Shown one piece after another: positions 1 to 10,101 of a stretch of DNA of 64,000 nt; position 1 is the first letter of the stretch, and the number at the start of each line of letters is the position of its first letter. Both the position numbers and the translations under genes were made by a program. Source of the stretch: Cryomorphaceae bacterium (GTDB lineage Bacteria > Bacteroidota > Bacteroidia > Flavobacteriales_D > Crocinitomicaceae). Below the pieces are notes generated by a model that worked only from the letters and a program-made list of their open reading frames with translations, had not been told where the DNA came from and made no database searches. The DNA lies in NCBI GenBank assembly GCA_027485415.1, contig JAIXRC010000133.1:25613-89612 (forward strand). The letters are read 5' to 3'.

Positions 1-1095
1 GTACATAACCCCTTGATTCATCGTTGCTCCCACCCACGGATCTGCGTAAAAACTAGAGGTTACGTAAACGCCTGTTGGGGTAATTCCTGCAGGTATGGTT
101 GCTTGCAAGCTGTCAACGTTATAAGTAGGCGTTAAACACGAATTCATATAGCCCCCAGCCCAAGTGGCGGTTGGACCACCCACCAATGGGTCGATGGTAA
201 TGGGGTAAACGCGCTCGGCATCGTTGAACCATGAGGCAGCAATACCGATGGTTAAACGGTACTCATTGCTTTCGCCTATTTGCTGGAAACTCATGGATCC
301 TTGATGATAGTTCATGGACGCGTCGTAGGCAAATGGAGCGAATATTTTTCCACAGGGCTTTTGGGTTGCACGGTCTACGACGATGATGTTCGCACCGTAA
401 GCGAGACCATCAATGAACAAGGCTCCTCGAGAACCCCGAACGTTAATTCCTTCCATTTCATAGGACTTCAAAGACTCGTACTGGAGTTCATAACCCTTGG
501 GCAATACCACGGTTTCCTCTACGGTAAAATATTGGGGGTCGTTTAAGGTTACCGGTGCGTTGACCAGCACGTTGCTTTTCACTCGGTCTTCCGAGAAGAT
601 GAGCTGTTGGGTATAGTTTCCTTGACGGATTTCACAACCCGTACCCCTTACATCAGCGTTTCCGAGCGACACTTTGGGCATAGGGACGCCGTTATACTGC
701 CGGTTTTTACCCAAGAGCAACGTTGAGCCCTTATTGTCCAAGCTGATGGTGTAGGTTCCGTCGTGGTTAAGGTGCGTAGGGTAAGCTTGTTGTTGGGCCG
801 ACCATCCGTTCGTTGATGGACTCAAACCGGATTTAATCGGTTGCAATTCCCCGTTTTTATCCAAATAATGAATGGGTTTTTTGCTGAACACACCTTTAGT
901 GTTGCCTTTTTCATCTTTGAAATGGCTGGAATAAAGGGTTCGTTGGCTCGTTAATTCCGTCCACACACGTCCTTGTTCTTCCATCATCAAAGAGCTGTCG
1001 TTTCCTTTAACTAAAGGGGTAGATTCTACATAACGCTGTGCATTGACCAGAGTAAACGCAGAAAAAATGAAGAGTAGTAGTAGGTTGTTTTTCAT
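1..1095 (-). CDS. Secreted protein, partial (3' end beyond left window edge); N-terminus MKNNLLLLFIFSAFTLVNAQRYVESTPLVKGNDSS
   Basis: Reading frame translated manually from ATG at 1095 to position 1 without a stop; signal peptide; motif AASWFNDAERVYPITIDPLV typical of large Bacteroidota secreted proteins. Not in ORF track because it is open at the edge. Confidence 0.85.
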   Translation of the reverse strand, partial: MKNNLLLLFIFSAFTLVNAQRYVESTPLVKGNDSSLMMEEQGRVWTELTSQRTLYSSHFKDEKGNTKGVFSKKPIHYLDKNGELQPIKSGLSPSTNGWSAQQQAYPTHLNHDGTYTISLDNKGSTLLLGKNRQYNGVPMPKVSLGNADVRGTGCEIRQGNYTQQLIFSEDRVKSNVLVNAPVTLNDPQYFTVEETVVLPKGYELQYESLKSYEMEGINVRGSRGALFIDGLAYGANIIVVDRATQKPCGKIFAPFAYDASMNYHQGSMSFQQIGESNEYRLTIGIAASWFNDAERVYPITIDPLVGGPTATWAGGYMNSCLTPTYNVDSLQATIPAGITPTGVYVTSSFYADPWVGATMNQGVMY

Positions 1096-1529
1096 TAATT
1101 CGATGATTCAAGGTGAATGATTTTCCCCCCGCTTTTACCCACTTCGTATCCAAGGTAACACGTCAAAAGACTTGAGGCTAAAACCACCCAAAAAAGAAAT
1201 TTTCTCAATGAGTAACTCATCCAGGAGGCCCAAATAGCTACGACAGAAATCGCTCCTAAGGCGGCATTAACCCAGAGCAAAAGCTCTGCTTTTTCTTCGT
1301 GTTCGTGAATTACATGATGGCTTATTTTGGGGTATAATTGTTCAACCGCCTCCTCAGCACCTTCTCCGCTGTTGAGCGCCAAAAAAGTACTAATAGCGGT
1401 AAGAATAAAAAAGAAATAGCCGGTGCGCTTGACTAATTCGGAAGAATAAATCATTCCGAGGATAATAAGGATGATTCCCGCTATGGGAAAAATGATGGGA
1501 AAATGGTTTACGAGGTTGTGAAACTGCAT
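1095..1529 (-). CDS. Multi-TM membrane protein (DUF2231-like)
   Basis: ORF 144 aa, four hydrophobic segments, conserved His-rich loop; stop overlaps the start of the next gene (TAATG). Confidence 0.7.
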   Translation of the reverse strand: MQFHNLVNHFPIIFPIAGIILIILGMIYSSELVKRTGYFFFILTAISTFLALNSGEGAEEAVEQLYPKISHHVIHEHEEKAELLLWVNAALGAISVVAIWASWMSYSLRKFLFWVVLASSLLTCYLGYEVGKSGGKIIHLESSN

Positions 1530-1609
1530 TAAATTAATTTGAAAAGCAAGTTACGAAAATAATTAAAAAAACCCGACTTTTTCATAGGCCTCTTTTCACC
1601 TCAAAACCC

Positions 1610-1617
1610 TATTTTTG
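1610..1617 (+). promoter_or_regulatory. Bacteroidota -7 element TATTTTTG upstream of asnS
   Basis: Matches TAnnTTTG consensus, 8 nt before the asnS ATG; no clear -33 element. Confidence 0.4.
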
Positions 1618-1625
1618 TAACCATT

Positions 1626-3068
1626 ATGGGTGTTTCAATAAAAGAATTACTGCTTCAAAGCACACAAGTGGTTGGTTCTACCATAACCGTACAAGGTTGG
1701 GTTAGGGCCTTTCGAAGCAATCGTTTTCTACAAATCAATGATGGATCAACCTTAGGTACACTCCAAGCCGTAATTGATTTTAATGCTTTTCCAGAGGAGG
1801 AATTGCGCAAACTAACTACAGCAGCGGCCGTTAAACTAAGCGGCGAGGTGGTGGAGTCTATTGGCTCCGGCCAGTCGATCGAATTGTTGGTAAAAAATTT
1901 TGAGGTCTTAGGTCTGGCGGCAGCGGATGACGTTCAGAGAACTGTTATGCAGCCCAAGCGCCACAGTTTAGACTTTTTGAGAGAACAAGCACATTTCCGA
2001 TTTCGAACCAATACGTTTGGAGCGGTTTTTAGAATTCGCCACTCGGTTTCCTACGCAATTCACCATTATTTTCACACCCACGGGTTTTATTACCTGAATA
2101 CCCCCATTGTTACCGGATCCGATGCAGAAGGTGCTGGAGAAATGTTCCGTGTAACGACGCTTGACGCCCAAAACCCACCACTTACCGAGGAAGGAAAGGT
2201 GGATTTTAGCCAAGACTTTTTTGGGAAACCGGTGAATTTAACCGTGTCGGGTCAATTGGAGGCAGAACTTGCAGCCTTAGCCCTTGGCAAAGTTTACACC
2301 TTTGGCCCCACTTTTAGAGCCGAAAACTCCAATACTTCGAGACACCTCGCTGAGTTTTGGATGATCGAGCCCGAAGTTGCGTTTAATGACCTCCAAGCAA
2401 ACATGGATTTAACCGAGGATTTCCTGAAGTTTATTTGCCGATTTGTGCTGGAGAATTGTCAAGAAGATCTACAGTTTTTAAACGACCGAGATCAGCAAGA
2501 ACAGGCGCAAAAGCCTCAGCACGAGCGCAACGAGTTGTCGTTGATAGAACGCATCCAATTTGTGGTTGAAAATCCTTTCAAGCGTTTAACCTACACCGAA
2601 GCGATCGAAGTATTGAAAAATTCCAACCACTACAAAAAGAAAAAATTTCAGTACGACGTGGAGTGGGGTATCGATTTGCAAAGCGAGCACGAACGGTATT
2701 TAGTTGAAAAGGAATTCAAATGCCCTGTAATTTTGACCGATTATCCCGCCGAGATTAAAGCGTTTTATATGCGTTCCAATGACGACGGAAAAACGGTTGC
2801 GGCCATGGATGTGTTGTTCCCAGGAATTGGAGAAATCGTGGGGGGATCACAGCGTGAAGAACGGCTGGAGGTCTTGCAGCTGAAATGCGCCGCGTTTGGA
2901 ATACCCGAAGAGGAATTGTGGTGGTACATGGATACGCGACGCATTGGAACGGTGCCTCACGCAGGATTCGGCTTGGGCTTGGAACGCATGATCATGTTTG
3001 TCACGGGAATGACCAATATCCGGGATGTGATTCCCTTCCCAAGAACCCCTTTGAATGCTTCGTTTTAA
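1626..3068 (+). CDS. asnS: Asparagine--tRNA ligase
   Basis: 480 aa; class II aaRS motifs (FRAENSNTSRHLAEFWMIEPE, GLGLERM). Confidence 0.97.
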   Translation: MGVSIKELLLQSTQVVGSTITVQGWVRAFRSNRFLQINDGSTLGTLQAVIDFNAFPEEELRKLTTAAAVKLSGEVVESIGSGQSIELLVKNFEVLGLAAADDVQRTVMQPKRHSLDFLREQAHFRFRTNTFGAVFRIRHSVSYAIHHYFHTHGFYYLNTPIVTGSDAEGAGEMFRVTTLDAQNPPLTEEGKVDFSQDFFGKPVNLTVSGQLEAELAALALGKVYTFGPTFRAENSNTSRHLAEFWMIEPEVAFNDLQANMDLTEDFLKFICRFVLENCQEDLQFLNDRDQQEQAQKPQHERNELSLIERIQFVVENPFKRLTYTEAIEVLKNSNHYKKKKFQYDVEWGIDLQSEHERYLVEKEFKCPVILTDYPAEIKAFYMRSNDDGKTVAAMDVLFPGIGEIVGGSQREERLEVLQLKCAAFGIPEEELWWYMDTRRIGTVPHAGFGLGLERMIMFVTGMTNIRDVIPFPRTPLNASF

Positions 3069-4501
3069 TGGCACTTAAGCAACAATTTACCCAACGACAG
3101 GACCTGCGTTTATCGCCGCAGCAAATTCAATTGATGAAATTGCTGCAAATACCTGCGGCGGAATTGGACCAGCGCATTCAACAGGAAATCGAGGAAAATC
3201 CCGCCTTGGAGCAAGGCGAAGATGAAACCCAAGAATCCTTGGATAGCGAAGAGTCTGGTGCCGACGAGGAAGCTTTTGATTTCTCGGAATATTTCGATGA
3301 AGATTCAGCGGATTATAAAACGCAGGTGAACAATCATTCCAAAGATGACGAGGAGCGGAGCGTCCCTATTTCGGGGGAAAACACCTTTCAAGACCGGTTA
3401 ATGGAGCAATTGCAGTGGAACGAACTCAGCGAGGAAGAGCTTACGATCGCGGAGGTCATTGTTGGAAACCTGGACGAGTCGGGATATTTAAACCGATCCC
3501 TGGAGGCCTTGGTAGACGACTTGGCCTTTCATTACAATGTTAGTGTTACCGAACAAGAAGTGTTGGGTGTTTTGCATCAAATTCAAGAATTGGATCCCGC
3601 CGGGGTAGGAGCTCGGACCTTGCAAGAGTGTCTATTACTTCAAGCGCAGCGAAGAAACGACGGCAGTCGGTTGAAATATCTGGTGGTGAAGGCCTTGAAA
3701 GATTGTTTTGAGGCGTTTACCAAAAAGCATTACGACAAAATGGCGTTGAAGCTTAAAATCGAGGAGGATGAGTTAAAACAAGTAATCAATGAAGTTCTGA
3801 AATTAAATCCCAAACCAGGAGGTTCCGTTAAAGGAAATGATAAGGCTGTGCAGCAGGTTATTCCAGATTTCATACTTAACGAAGTGGATGGTGTTTTCGA
3901 TTTGACCTTGAACGCGCGCAATGCTCCAGATTTAAAAATCAGCCGAGAATATCAAACTTTAATGCGCACATTTTCTGAGGGGGCTAAAACGTCAAAAAGC
4001 GATAAACAAGCCTTGACGTTTGTTAAGCACAAAGTGGAGTCTGCAAAAGGGTTCATTGATGCAATCAAGCAGCGCCATGAAACCCTCTACCTTACGATGA
4101 GTGCTATTTTAGAATACCAAGAAGCATTTTTCCTTACAGGGGATAACACGAAATTAAGGCCCATGATTTTGAAGGATATCGCGGATCGGGTTCAGATGGA
4201 TATTTCCACGATTTCTCGTGTTGCCAACAGCAAGCATGTTCAAACAAACCATGGTATTTACCTTCTTAAAAATCTATTCTCCGAAGCAATGACAACCGAT
4301 ACGGGTGAAGAAGTTTCGTCGCGTGAAGTGAAACAAATTTTAAGGGAGGCCATAGAAAAAGAAGATAAAAAAGCGCCCATTCCCGATGAAAAGTTAATGG
4401 CCATCTTGAATGAAAAAGGATATAACATTGCCCGAAGAACGGTTGCTAAATATCGGGAACAGTTGAATATTCCCGTTGCCCGGCTCAGAAAAGAACTCTA
4501 A
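3068..4501 (+). CDS. rpoN: RNA polymerase sigma-54 factor
   Basis: MALKQQFTQRQDLRLSPQQIQLMKLLQIP N-terminus and ARRTVAKYREQLNIP RpoN box; true start at 3068, not the 2885 ORF start. Confidence 0.96.
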   Translation: MALKQQFTQRQDLRLSPQQIQLMKLLQIPAAELDQRIQQEIEENPALEQGEDETQESLDSEESGADEEAFDFSEYFDEDSADYKTQVNNHSKDDEERSVPISGENTFQDRLMEQLQWNELSEEELTIAEVIVGNLDESGYLNRSLEALVDDLAFHYNVSVTEQEVLGVLHQIQELDPAGVGARTLQECLLLQAQRRNDGSRLKYLVVKALKDCFEAFTKKHYDKMALKLKIEEDELKQVINEVLKLNPKPGGSVKGNDKAVQQVIPDFILNEVDGVFDLTLNARNAPDLKISREYQTLMRTFSEGAKTSKSDKQALTFVKHKVESAKGFIDAIKQRHETLYLTMSAILEYQEAFFLTGDNTKLRPMILKDIADRVQMDISTISRVANSKHVQTNHGIYLLKNLFSEAMTTDTGEEVSSREVKQILREAIEKEDKKAPIPDEKLMAILNEKGYNIARRTVAKYREQLNIPVARLRKEL

Positions 4502-4502
4502 T

Positions 4503-5150
4503 ATGAAGGGTTCAGCGAAAATTATTACCTGGTTATCCCTTCCCTTGTATATTCCGGTTGTGGCCTTACTGATCGTATTGTATGCCCCTGTAAAACCTTT
4601 GGATTTTAGCGAGCTGGTGTTATTTCAAATACCGCAAAAGGTCAAAGCGATTTTGCTACTAATATTTACGCTTTTTTATATCGTTGCGCCGGGAATATCC
4701 TTCCTTGGATTGCAGCGCATGAAGGTTATATCCACGGTAGAAATGGAAGAACGAAAGGAACGAAACTTGCCTTTGGTGATTATGTTACTTTATGGAACCA
4801 TGCTGTTTTTTTTATTGCGACAAAGCGACCCTCAGAACTTACTTCCAGAGGCTATTTACGCCATAATTGTTTCGGGGGTATGTTTGAATTTTACTGCGTT
4901 AATCGCGAATTACTGGTTCAAACTTTCCTTGCATACGGCGGGAACGGGATTTTTATTTGGGTTTGTGTTTTGGTTTTCCCAACAGCACGACCCCCCATTA
5001 ATTTATACGCTTGAAACTATTTTGATTTGTGCCTTTCTGGTTTTTTCAGCGAGGTGGATTTTAGGCAAACACAGCTTGTTGGAGCTGGTTTCAGGGATCC
5101 TTATTGCTTCAACGCAAACATGGTTGGTTTGCCATATCTTTTACGGTTAA
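4503..5150 (+). CDS. Integral membrane protein, PAP2-superfamily-like
   Basis: MKGSAKIITWLSLPLYIPVVALL..., multiple TM segments; follows rpoN by 1 nt. Confidence 0.65.
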   Translation: MKGSAKIITWLSLPLYIPVVALLIVLYAPVKPLDFSELVLFQIPQKVKAILLLIFTLFYIVAPGISFLGLQRMKVISTVEMEERKERNLPLVIMLLYGTMLFFLLRQSDPQNLLPEAIYAIIVSGVCLNFTALIANYWFKLSLHTAGTGFLFGFVFWFSQQHDPPLIYTLETILICAFLVFSARWILGKHSLLELVSGILIASTQTWLVCHIFYG

Positions 5151-5170
5151 ATGGTCGAGGACCAAGGGGA

Positions 5171-7015
5171 CTACTCCACCGTCACCGATTTCGCTAAATT
5201 TCTCGGTTGGTCTACGTTGCAACCGCGCATTACAGCGATAAAATAAGAAAGCAATTGCAATGGAACAGTCGCTAATAGAGGAACCAAAACCTCATCGGCC
5301 GCTGGGATTTCAATCACATGGTCCGCCATGGCCTTTACATGGGTGTCACCCTCGGTCACAATAGCAATGATTTTTCCTTTCCTGGCCTTCACTTCTTGAA
5401 TGTTAGAAACCACCTTTTCATAGGAATTTCCTTGCGTAGCGATCACAAACACCGGCATGTTTTCGTCAATTAAGGCAATCGGGCCGTGCTTCATTTCAGC
5501 TGCAGGATAGCCTTCCGCGTGAATATAGGAAATCTCCTTCAGTTTAAGCGCGCCCTCTAACGCAACGGGGAACGAGGACCCTCTGCCAAGGTATAAGGCG
5601 TTAGACGCGTCCTTATAGGCTTTTGAGATAGACTCAACGTGGTCGTTCTTCGCCAGAATTTGTTTTACTTTTTCCGGAATGGCTTCAAGTTCAGATAACA
5701 GCTCATGGAAGCGGGATTGACTTATCGTTCCTTTTTTATGGGCCAATTGCAAGGCCATTAAGGTGAGAATTGTTACTTGTGCCGTAAATGCTTTCGTAGA
5801 CGCCACGCCAATTTCAGGGCCAGCATGCGTATAGTAGCCCGCATCGGTAATACGTGAAATAGAGGATCCCACGACGTTACAGATACCAAGAATGGTTGCG
5901 CCTTTACTTTTAGCAAGTTCAAGGGCCGCAAGGGTGTCTGCCGTTTCCCCTGACTGAGAAATGGCAATCACCACATCGTTTTCATGGATAATGGGATTTC
6001 GATAACGGAATTCACTCGCGTATTCTACTTCCACATTAATTCGTGCTAAGTCTTCCAGTAAATATTCTCCCACCAATCCGGCGTGCCAAGATGTTCCACA
6101 GGCTACAATAATCAAGCGATTTGCTTGAATCATTTTCTGCTCATAGTCGCGGATTCCACCCAAGGAAATCCATCCTTTTTCTGCGTTTAAGCGCCCTCTA
6201 AAACAATCGTGTATCGAACGCGGCTGCTCGTGAATTTCTTTTAACATGAAATGCTCGTAGCCTCCCTTTTCTAGGGCTTCAAGCTCTAATTCTAATTTTT
6301 GAATGTAGGGTGTTTTGGGTTGGTCTCCAATGTTATACAGCTTCAATCCTTCCTTGCGATCGATTACAGCAATCTCCTCGTCTTCCATATAGACCACATT
6401 CTTGGTGTACTCTACGATGGGGGAGGCATCGGATGCACAAAAATATTCGCCGTTTTCTCCAATCCCTACTACAAGTGGGCTGCTTTTTCTTGCCGCCACA
6501 AGTCGGTCGGGAAAATCAGGGGATATCGCCACAATTGCATAGGCCCCAACCACATGGTTCAGCGCAATTCGTAGGGCTTCGCCATACCATACGCCTTCTA
6601 CTTTGGAAATATCGTCCACCAAATGAACTAATACTTCGGTATCTGTTTCACTGCGAAAGCTATATCCTTTGTTGATTAGTTCCTTTTTTATGGCATCGTA
6701 GTTTTCAATAATCCCATTGTGAATAAGCGCAATTTTTCCGTCGGAGGAATAATGGGGATGGGCATTAATGTCGTTGGGCTCACCGTGGGTTGCCCAACGG
6801 GTATGGCCTATTCCAGCGGTTCCTTGAACGCTTTCTTGCGCAATTAACGCCTCGAGATTCGACACTTTTCCTTGTTTCTTGTAGACGCTAAGCGCGCCAT
6901 TGTTTGAAATAGCGATACCCGCAGAGTCGTATCCGCGGTACTCTAAGCGTTTTAATCCTTTAATAATGATGGGATACGCCTCTTTATGACCAATGTATGC
7001 AACAATTCCGCACAT
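5171..7015 (-). CDS. glmS: Glutamine--fructose-6-phosphate aminotransferase (isomerizing)
   Basis: 614 aa; MCGIVAYIG Ntn-Gln amidotransferase start, two SIS domains, C-term DQPRNLAKSVTVE. Confidence 0.98.
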   Translation of the reverse strand: MCGIVAYIGHKEAYPIIIKGLKRLEYRGYDSAGIAISNNGALSVYKKQGKVSNLEALIAQESVQGTAGIGHTRWATHGEPNDINAHPHYSSDGKIALIHNGIIENYDAIKKELINKGYSFRSETDTEVLVHLVDDISKVEGVWYGEALRIALNHVVGAYAIVAISPDFPDRLVAARKSSPLVVGIGENGEYFCASDASPIVEYTKNVVYMEDEEIAVIDRKEGLKLYNIGDQPKTPYIQKLELELEALEKGGYEHFMLKEIHEQPRSIHDCFRGRLNAEKGWISLGGIRDYEQKMIQANRLIIVACGTSWHAGLVGEYLLEDLARINVEVEYASEFRYRNPIIHENDVVIAISQSGETADTLAALELAKSKGATILGICNVVGSSISRITDAGYYTHAGPEIGVASTKAFTAQVTILTLMALQLAHKKGTISQSRFHELLSELEAIPEKVKQILAKNDHVESISKAYKDASNALYLGRGSSFPVALEGALKLKEISYIHAEGYPAAEMKHGPIALIDENMPVFVIATQGNSYEKVVSNIQEVKARKGKIIAIVTEGDTHVKAMADHVIEIPAADEVLVPLLATVPLQLLSYFIAVMRGCNVDQPRNLAKSVTVE

Positions 7016-7017
7016 AA

Positions 7018-8292
7018 CTAAAAATTCGTGTAGGTAATAATGATTTTAGGACGCATCTTGTTAAGGGTGTTTTGTCCATTAAAGATAATCCGTTCTGCGG
7101 AATTAACGAAGAATCGAGGAGAAACTATTAATCCGGTGTTTTCAATATCTTGGTTGATGACGGCTTGAACGTATTGTTTCACGTCGGCCGTAAATTCTTT
7201 TTTTGATTCAGAGTAAGCCCCAGTTACCCCCGTGTTGATGTATCCTTGCGAGGCAGCTGATTTTTTGGTGGCAAAGCTAACCAATGCCCCAGGCTTGTAT
7301 TTGTTTCCGATGGCATATTGAATAGGAAGATGGATTTCCGCCCGATGGATTAATTGATTTTTGGTGAATTTTTCTAAGCCAGGAATCACAATCTTCGAAC
7401 GAACACCAAAAGCCTGAGCATAAAACTCTTTCATTCCCACGGAAGGGTTGTTGTTCACCGTTTCAACGGGAGTATTGTTGCGGTTGATGTCAACATGGGA
7501 GAAATCTGCACATATGGAATTCATTAGAAAATCATAGGTTTTTGACGTTCCTGCTTGACGGTAATAAATGGTAAGTTTTGTGCCGGGGTCGTTGAGGTTG
7601 AAGTAAAACACCCCCCCCTGACCATTGGACACCGAAGGATTGTTGACTCGGACATAAAGTCCTTTGAAATAATTTTGAAACGCGTCATTGGAGGCAAAAG
7701 CCCCGCTTCCATTGCTGGCTGCCGCAATGAATTGTTTGGCGAGCAGGGTGTCTAAATAAATCCTGAGCTGTGCCTGAACGCTGTCTTGTCCAATGAGGTT
7801 ATAATTCAACGGGTCTGGTGTAATAAGGCTTCGATTGGGGTCGACCAAGGATGTTGAGGAGTGGGCAATATGGCTGAATGAATAGTAAGTTGAGTCATTG
7901 TACATGGGGGCGCTCACTTCGAACACTTCAAAAGTTTGAGCCGATAAATCACCGTAATATCCTGCGTATTCCAAACCTAAGACCATCGAATCCACCACAA
8001 TTTCATTGATGTTGCCAAAATCGGGGTTAGTTCCTGTAATCCGAAGCTGAGTGTAAAATGATGCATTAAAATCTCCGAACACCGGGTCTTTGTATTGGCC
8101 CAGAACAACGTTGGAAACGTTGTCGGTTATCACGGAGTCTTCAATAAGGACCGATGAAGCAAGGTAAAAGGTATCGGTGGTAATTCCGTTTAAATATTGG
8201 TTGGAATTCAATAAGTCTTTACCCAGGGTGTTTTCCTTTTTGCGGCAAGCAACCACAGCAATAAGAATGGAAAGAAAAACCAACCAACGCAT
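7018..8292 (-). CDS. DUF4270-family lipoprotein
   Basis: Lipobox VVACRKKEN; DUF4270-type sequence (YLGQYKDPVFG-like motif); conserved neighbourhood with glmS and a glycogen synthase-like gene. Confidence 0.8.
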   Translation of the reverse strand: MRWLVFLSILIAVVACRKKENTLGKDLLNSNQYLNGITTDTFYLASSVLIEDSVITDNVSNVVLGQYKDPVFGDFNASFYTQLRITGTNPDFGNINEIVVDSMVLGLEYAGYYGDLSAQTFEVFEVSAPMYNDSTYYSFSHIAHSSTSLVDPNRSLITPDPLNYNLIGQDSVQAQLRIYLDTLLAKQFIAAASNGSGAFASNDAFQNYFKGLYVRVNNPSVSNGQGGVFYFNLNDPGTKLTIYYRQAGTSKTYDFLMNSICADFSHVDINRNNTPVETVNNNPSVGMKEFYAQAFGVRSKIVIPGLEKFTKNQLIHRAEIHLPIQYAIGNKYKPGALVSFATKKSAASQGYINTGVTGAYSESKKEFTADVKQYVQAVINQDIENTGLIVSPRFFVNSAERIIFNGQNTLNKMRPKIIITYTNF

Positions 8293-8301
8293 ATTAACGC
8301 T

Positions 8302-9126
8302 TTATTTTACTGCGACCTTAGCATCGATGATACCATCAAAAAAAGAGGAGAAAGCCTTCGCTTGATGTTCTTCCTCTACATACTCCAGTTTGGGTAGATT
8401 CAAATCATCGTAAATGGTTTTGAGGGACTGATTAACCAAAGGCTCAGCCAAAGTCAATCCGTCACAATGCGACAAAACCACACGGGTAAAAGCCTCAAAA
8501 GTGGGGGTTTTCAGGGAGTCAAGAACCGATTTTGGAAAACCGTCAAATGCTAATTTTTGCGCCAATCGAACGTCCAATGTTTCTGAGAATGAGTCGTTGT
8601 ATAAGTGGTATACGACTTTGGTTTCTTTGAAATGCGGGTCTTTCTTGTAATAGTGTTTGATGTAAAGAGCCATCATGCCGGTGAACCATCCATGGCAATG
8701 AATAATATCCGGTTGCCACCCCAGTTTTTTGAGCGTCTCAAGCACACCTCTAACAAAAAACATGGAACGCTCGTCGTTGTCGGCACAAAGGCCTCCATCT
8801 TCATTTACCAAGCCTTCTTTCCTTCGAAAGAAGTCGTCGTTGTCAATGAAATACACCTGCATTTTTGCGGCGGCTACAGAAGCCACTTTAATGATCAATG
8901 GGTGGTCTTGGTCGTCGATTGAAATGTTGAGGCCTGACAAGCGAATTACTTCGTGCAATTGATGCCTGCGTTCGTTGATTAGTCCGTATCTAGGCGTGAA
9001 AACGCGAATTTCTTTTCCTTCCTCTTGCGTTGATTGAGCGATTCGAAGGCTGTGGTTCGCAATATTGGATTTGGTTAGAAAAGGAGAAATCTCTTGAGAA
9101 ACAAATAATACACGTTTTTTTTCCAT
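8302..9126 (-). CDS. Glycogen/starch synthase-like protein (GT5 catalytic N-terminal domain only)
   Basis: KRVLFVSQEISPFLTKS...; DIIHCHGWFTGMMALY; start at 9126 (MEKKRV), 275 aa, lacks the C-terminal GT-B half. Confidence 0.85.
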   Translation of the reverse strand: MEKKRVLFVSQEISPFLTKSNIANHSLRIAQSTQEEGKEIRVFTPRYGLINERRHQLHEVIRLSGLNISIDDQDHPLIIKVASVAAAKMQVYFIDNDDFFRRKEGLVNEDGGLCADNDERSMFFVRGVLETLKKLGWQPDIIHCHGWFTGMMALYIKHYYKKDPHFKETKVVYHLYNDSFSETLDVRLAQKLAFDGFPKSVLDSLKTPTFEAFTRVVLSHCDGLTLAEPLVNQSLKTIYDDLNLPKLEYVEEEHQAKAFSSFFDGIIDAKVAVK

Positions 9127-9218
9127 AGATTTCAATTTCAAATAAATAGGGGTGCAAAGGTAGGGAAAACCTATGAAAGTTCCTAAAAACACATAGCTTT
9201 GCCAGGACAAGCCATAGA

Positions 9219-10064
9219 ATGACTCAACAAATAACAGCGGTTTCTGCCTTAGCATCCTTCCTTCATAAAGCAAAGTCCCGGGGTCAAACGGTTGGTTTCG
9301 TGCCCACCATGGGGGCCTTGCATGAAGGACACCTTGCAATTGTCCGAAAGGCGCGTCAAGAAAACAACCTCACGGTTGTGAGCATTTATGTGAACGAGCG
9401 CCAGTTCAATAATTCCGAAGATTTTTTAAAATACCCCCGTCATGAAGAAAGCGACCTTTCTCTCTTGCAGGGGGAGGGGGTAGATATCGTTTATTTTCCT
9501 CAAACAGCGGAACTTTTCACGCAGGAGAATTTACCGATTAATTTTTCTTTGAACGGATTGGATGTGCTTCTTGAAGGGGCCTCGCGGCCAGGCCACTTTA
9601 AGGGGGTGGTTGAGGTGGTACACGCGCTCTTTATGCATGTACAGCCCACGAAAGCCTACTTTGGATTGAAGGATTTTCAGCAGGTGGCCGTCCTTCGCAA
9701 AATGGTCAAGGAGCTGCAATTACCGGTGGAATTAGTGGCGGTTCCTACGGTAAGGGCAGAAAACGGCTTGGCCTTAAGCAGCCGTAACCAAAGGCTCAGC
9801 GAAGAGCAACGGCAGGAGGCACTTATCCTGTTTAAGACCTTATGCTTTTTGAAAGAACACTATCAGAAAACACCCCACAATGAGTTGCTAGCTCAAGCCA
9901 AAGCGAATATCCACTCAAGCTCTTTAAAACTGGATTATCTGGAAATCGTAGACCCCGAAACCTTAATTTCATTGAACGAGCATCATCCTCAGGCTTTAGC
10001 TTGTGTTGCTGCCTTTTGCGGGGAGGTGCGTTTAATTGACAATATGCTTTTGATTGCCCAGTGA
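9219..10064 (+). CDS. panC: Pantothenate synthetase
   Basis: GFVPTMGALHEGHLAIVRKAR, FGLKDFQQVAVLRKMV, ALSSRNQRLS. Confidence 0.97.
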   Translation: MTQQITAVSALASFLHKAKSRGQTVGFVPTMGALHEGHLAIVRKARQENNLTVVSIYVNERQFNNSEDFLKYPRHEESDLSLLQGEGVDIVYFPQTAELFTQENLPINFSLNGLDVLLEGASRPGHFKGVVEVVHALFMHVQPTKAYFGLKDFQQVAVLRKMVKELQLPVELVAVPTVRAENGLALSSRNQRLSEEQRQEALILFKTLCFLKEHYQKTPHNELLAQAKANIHSSSLKLDYLEIVDPETLISLNEHHPQALACVAAFCGEVRLIDNMLLIAQ

Positions 10065-10079
10065 ATTAAATTACTTTTG
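10049..10079 (+). promoter_or_regulatory. Putative promoter of panD: TTTG-N19-TACTTTTG
   Basis: -33 TTTG at 10049-10052 and -7 TACTTTTG at 10072-10079 fit the Bacteroidota primary sigma consensus. Confidence 0.55.
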
Positions 10080-10101
10080 CCCTCTATAAACGCAAGGGGA
10101 A

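Noticed and set aside
6299-6675. Overlapping + strand ORFs of 91 and 121 aa inside glmS
   Set aside because: Antisense shadow ORFs within a highly conserved gene; composition not protein-like.
7014-7020. glmS ribozyme upstream of glmS
   Set aside because: Only 2 bp separate glmS from the DUF4270 gene; no room for a ribozyme.
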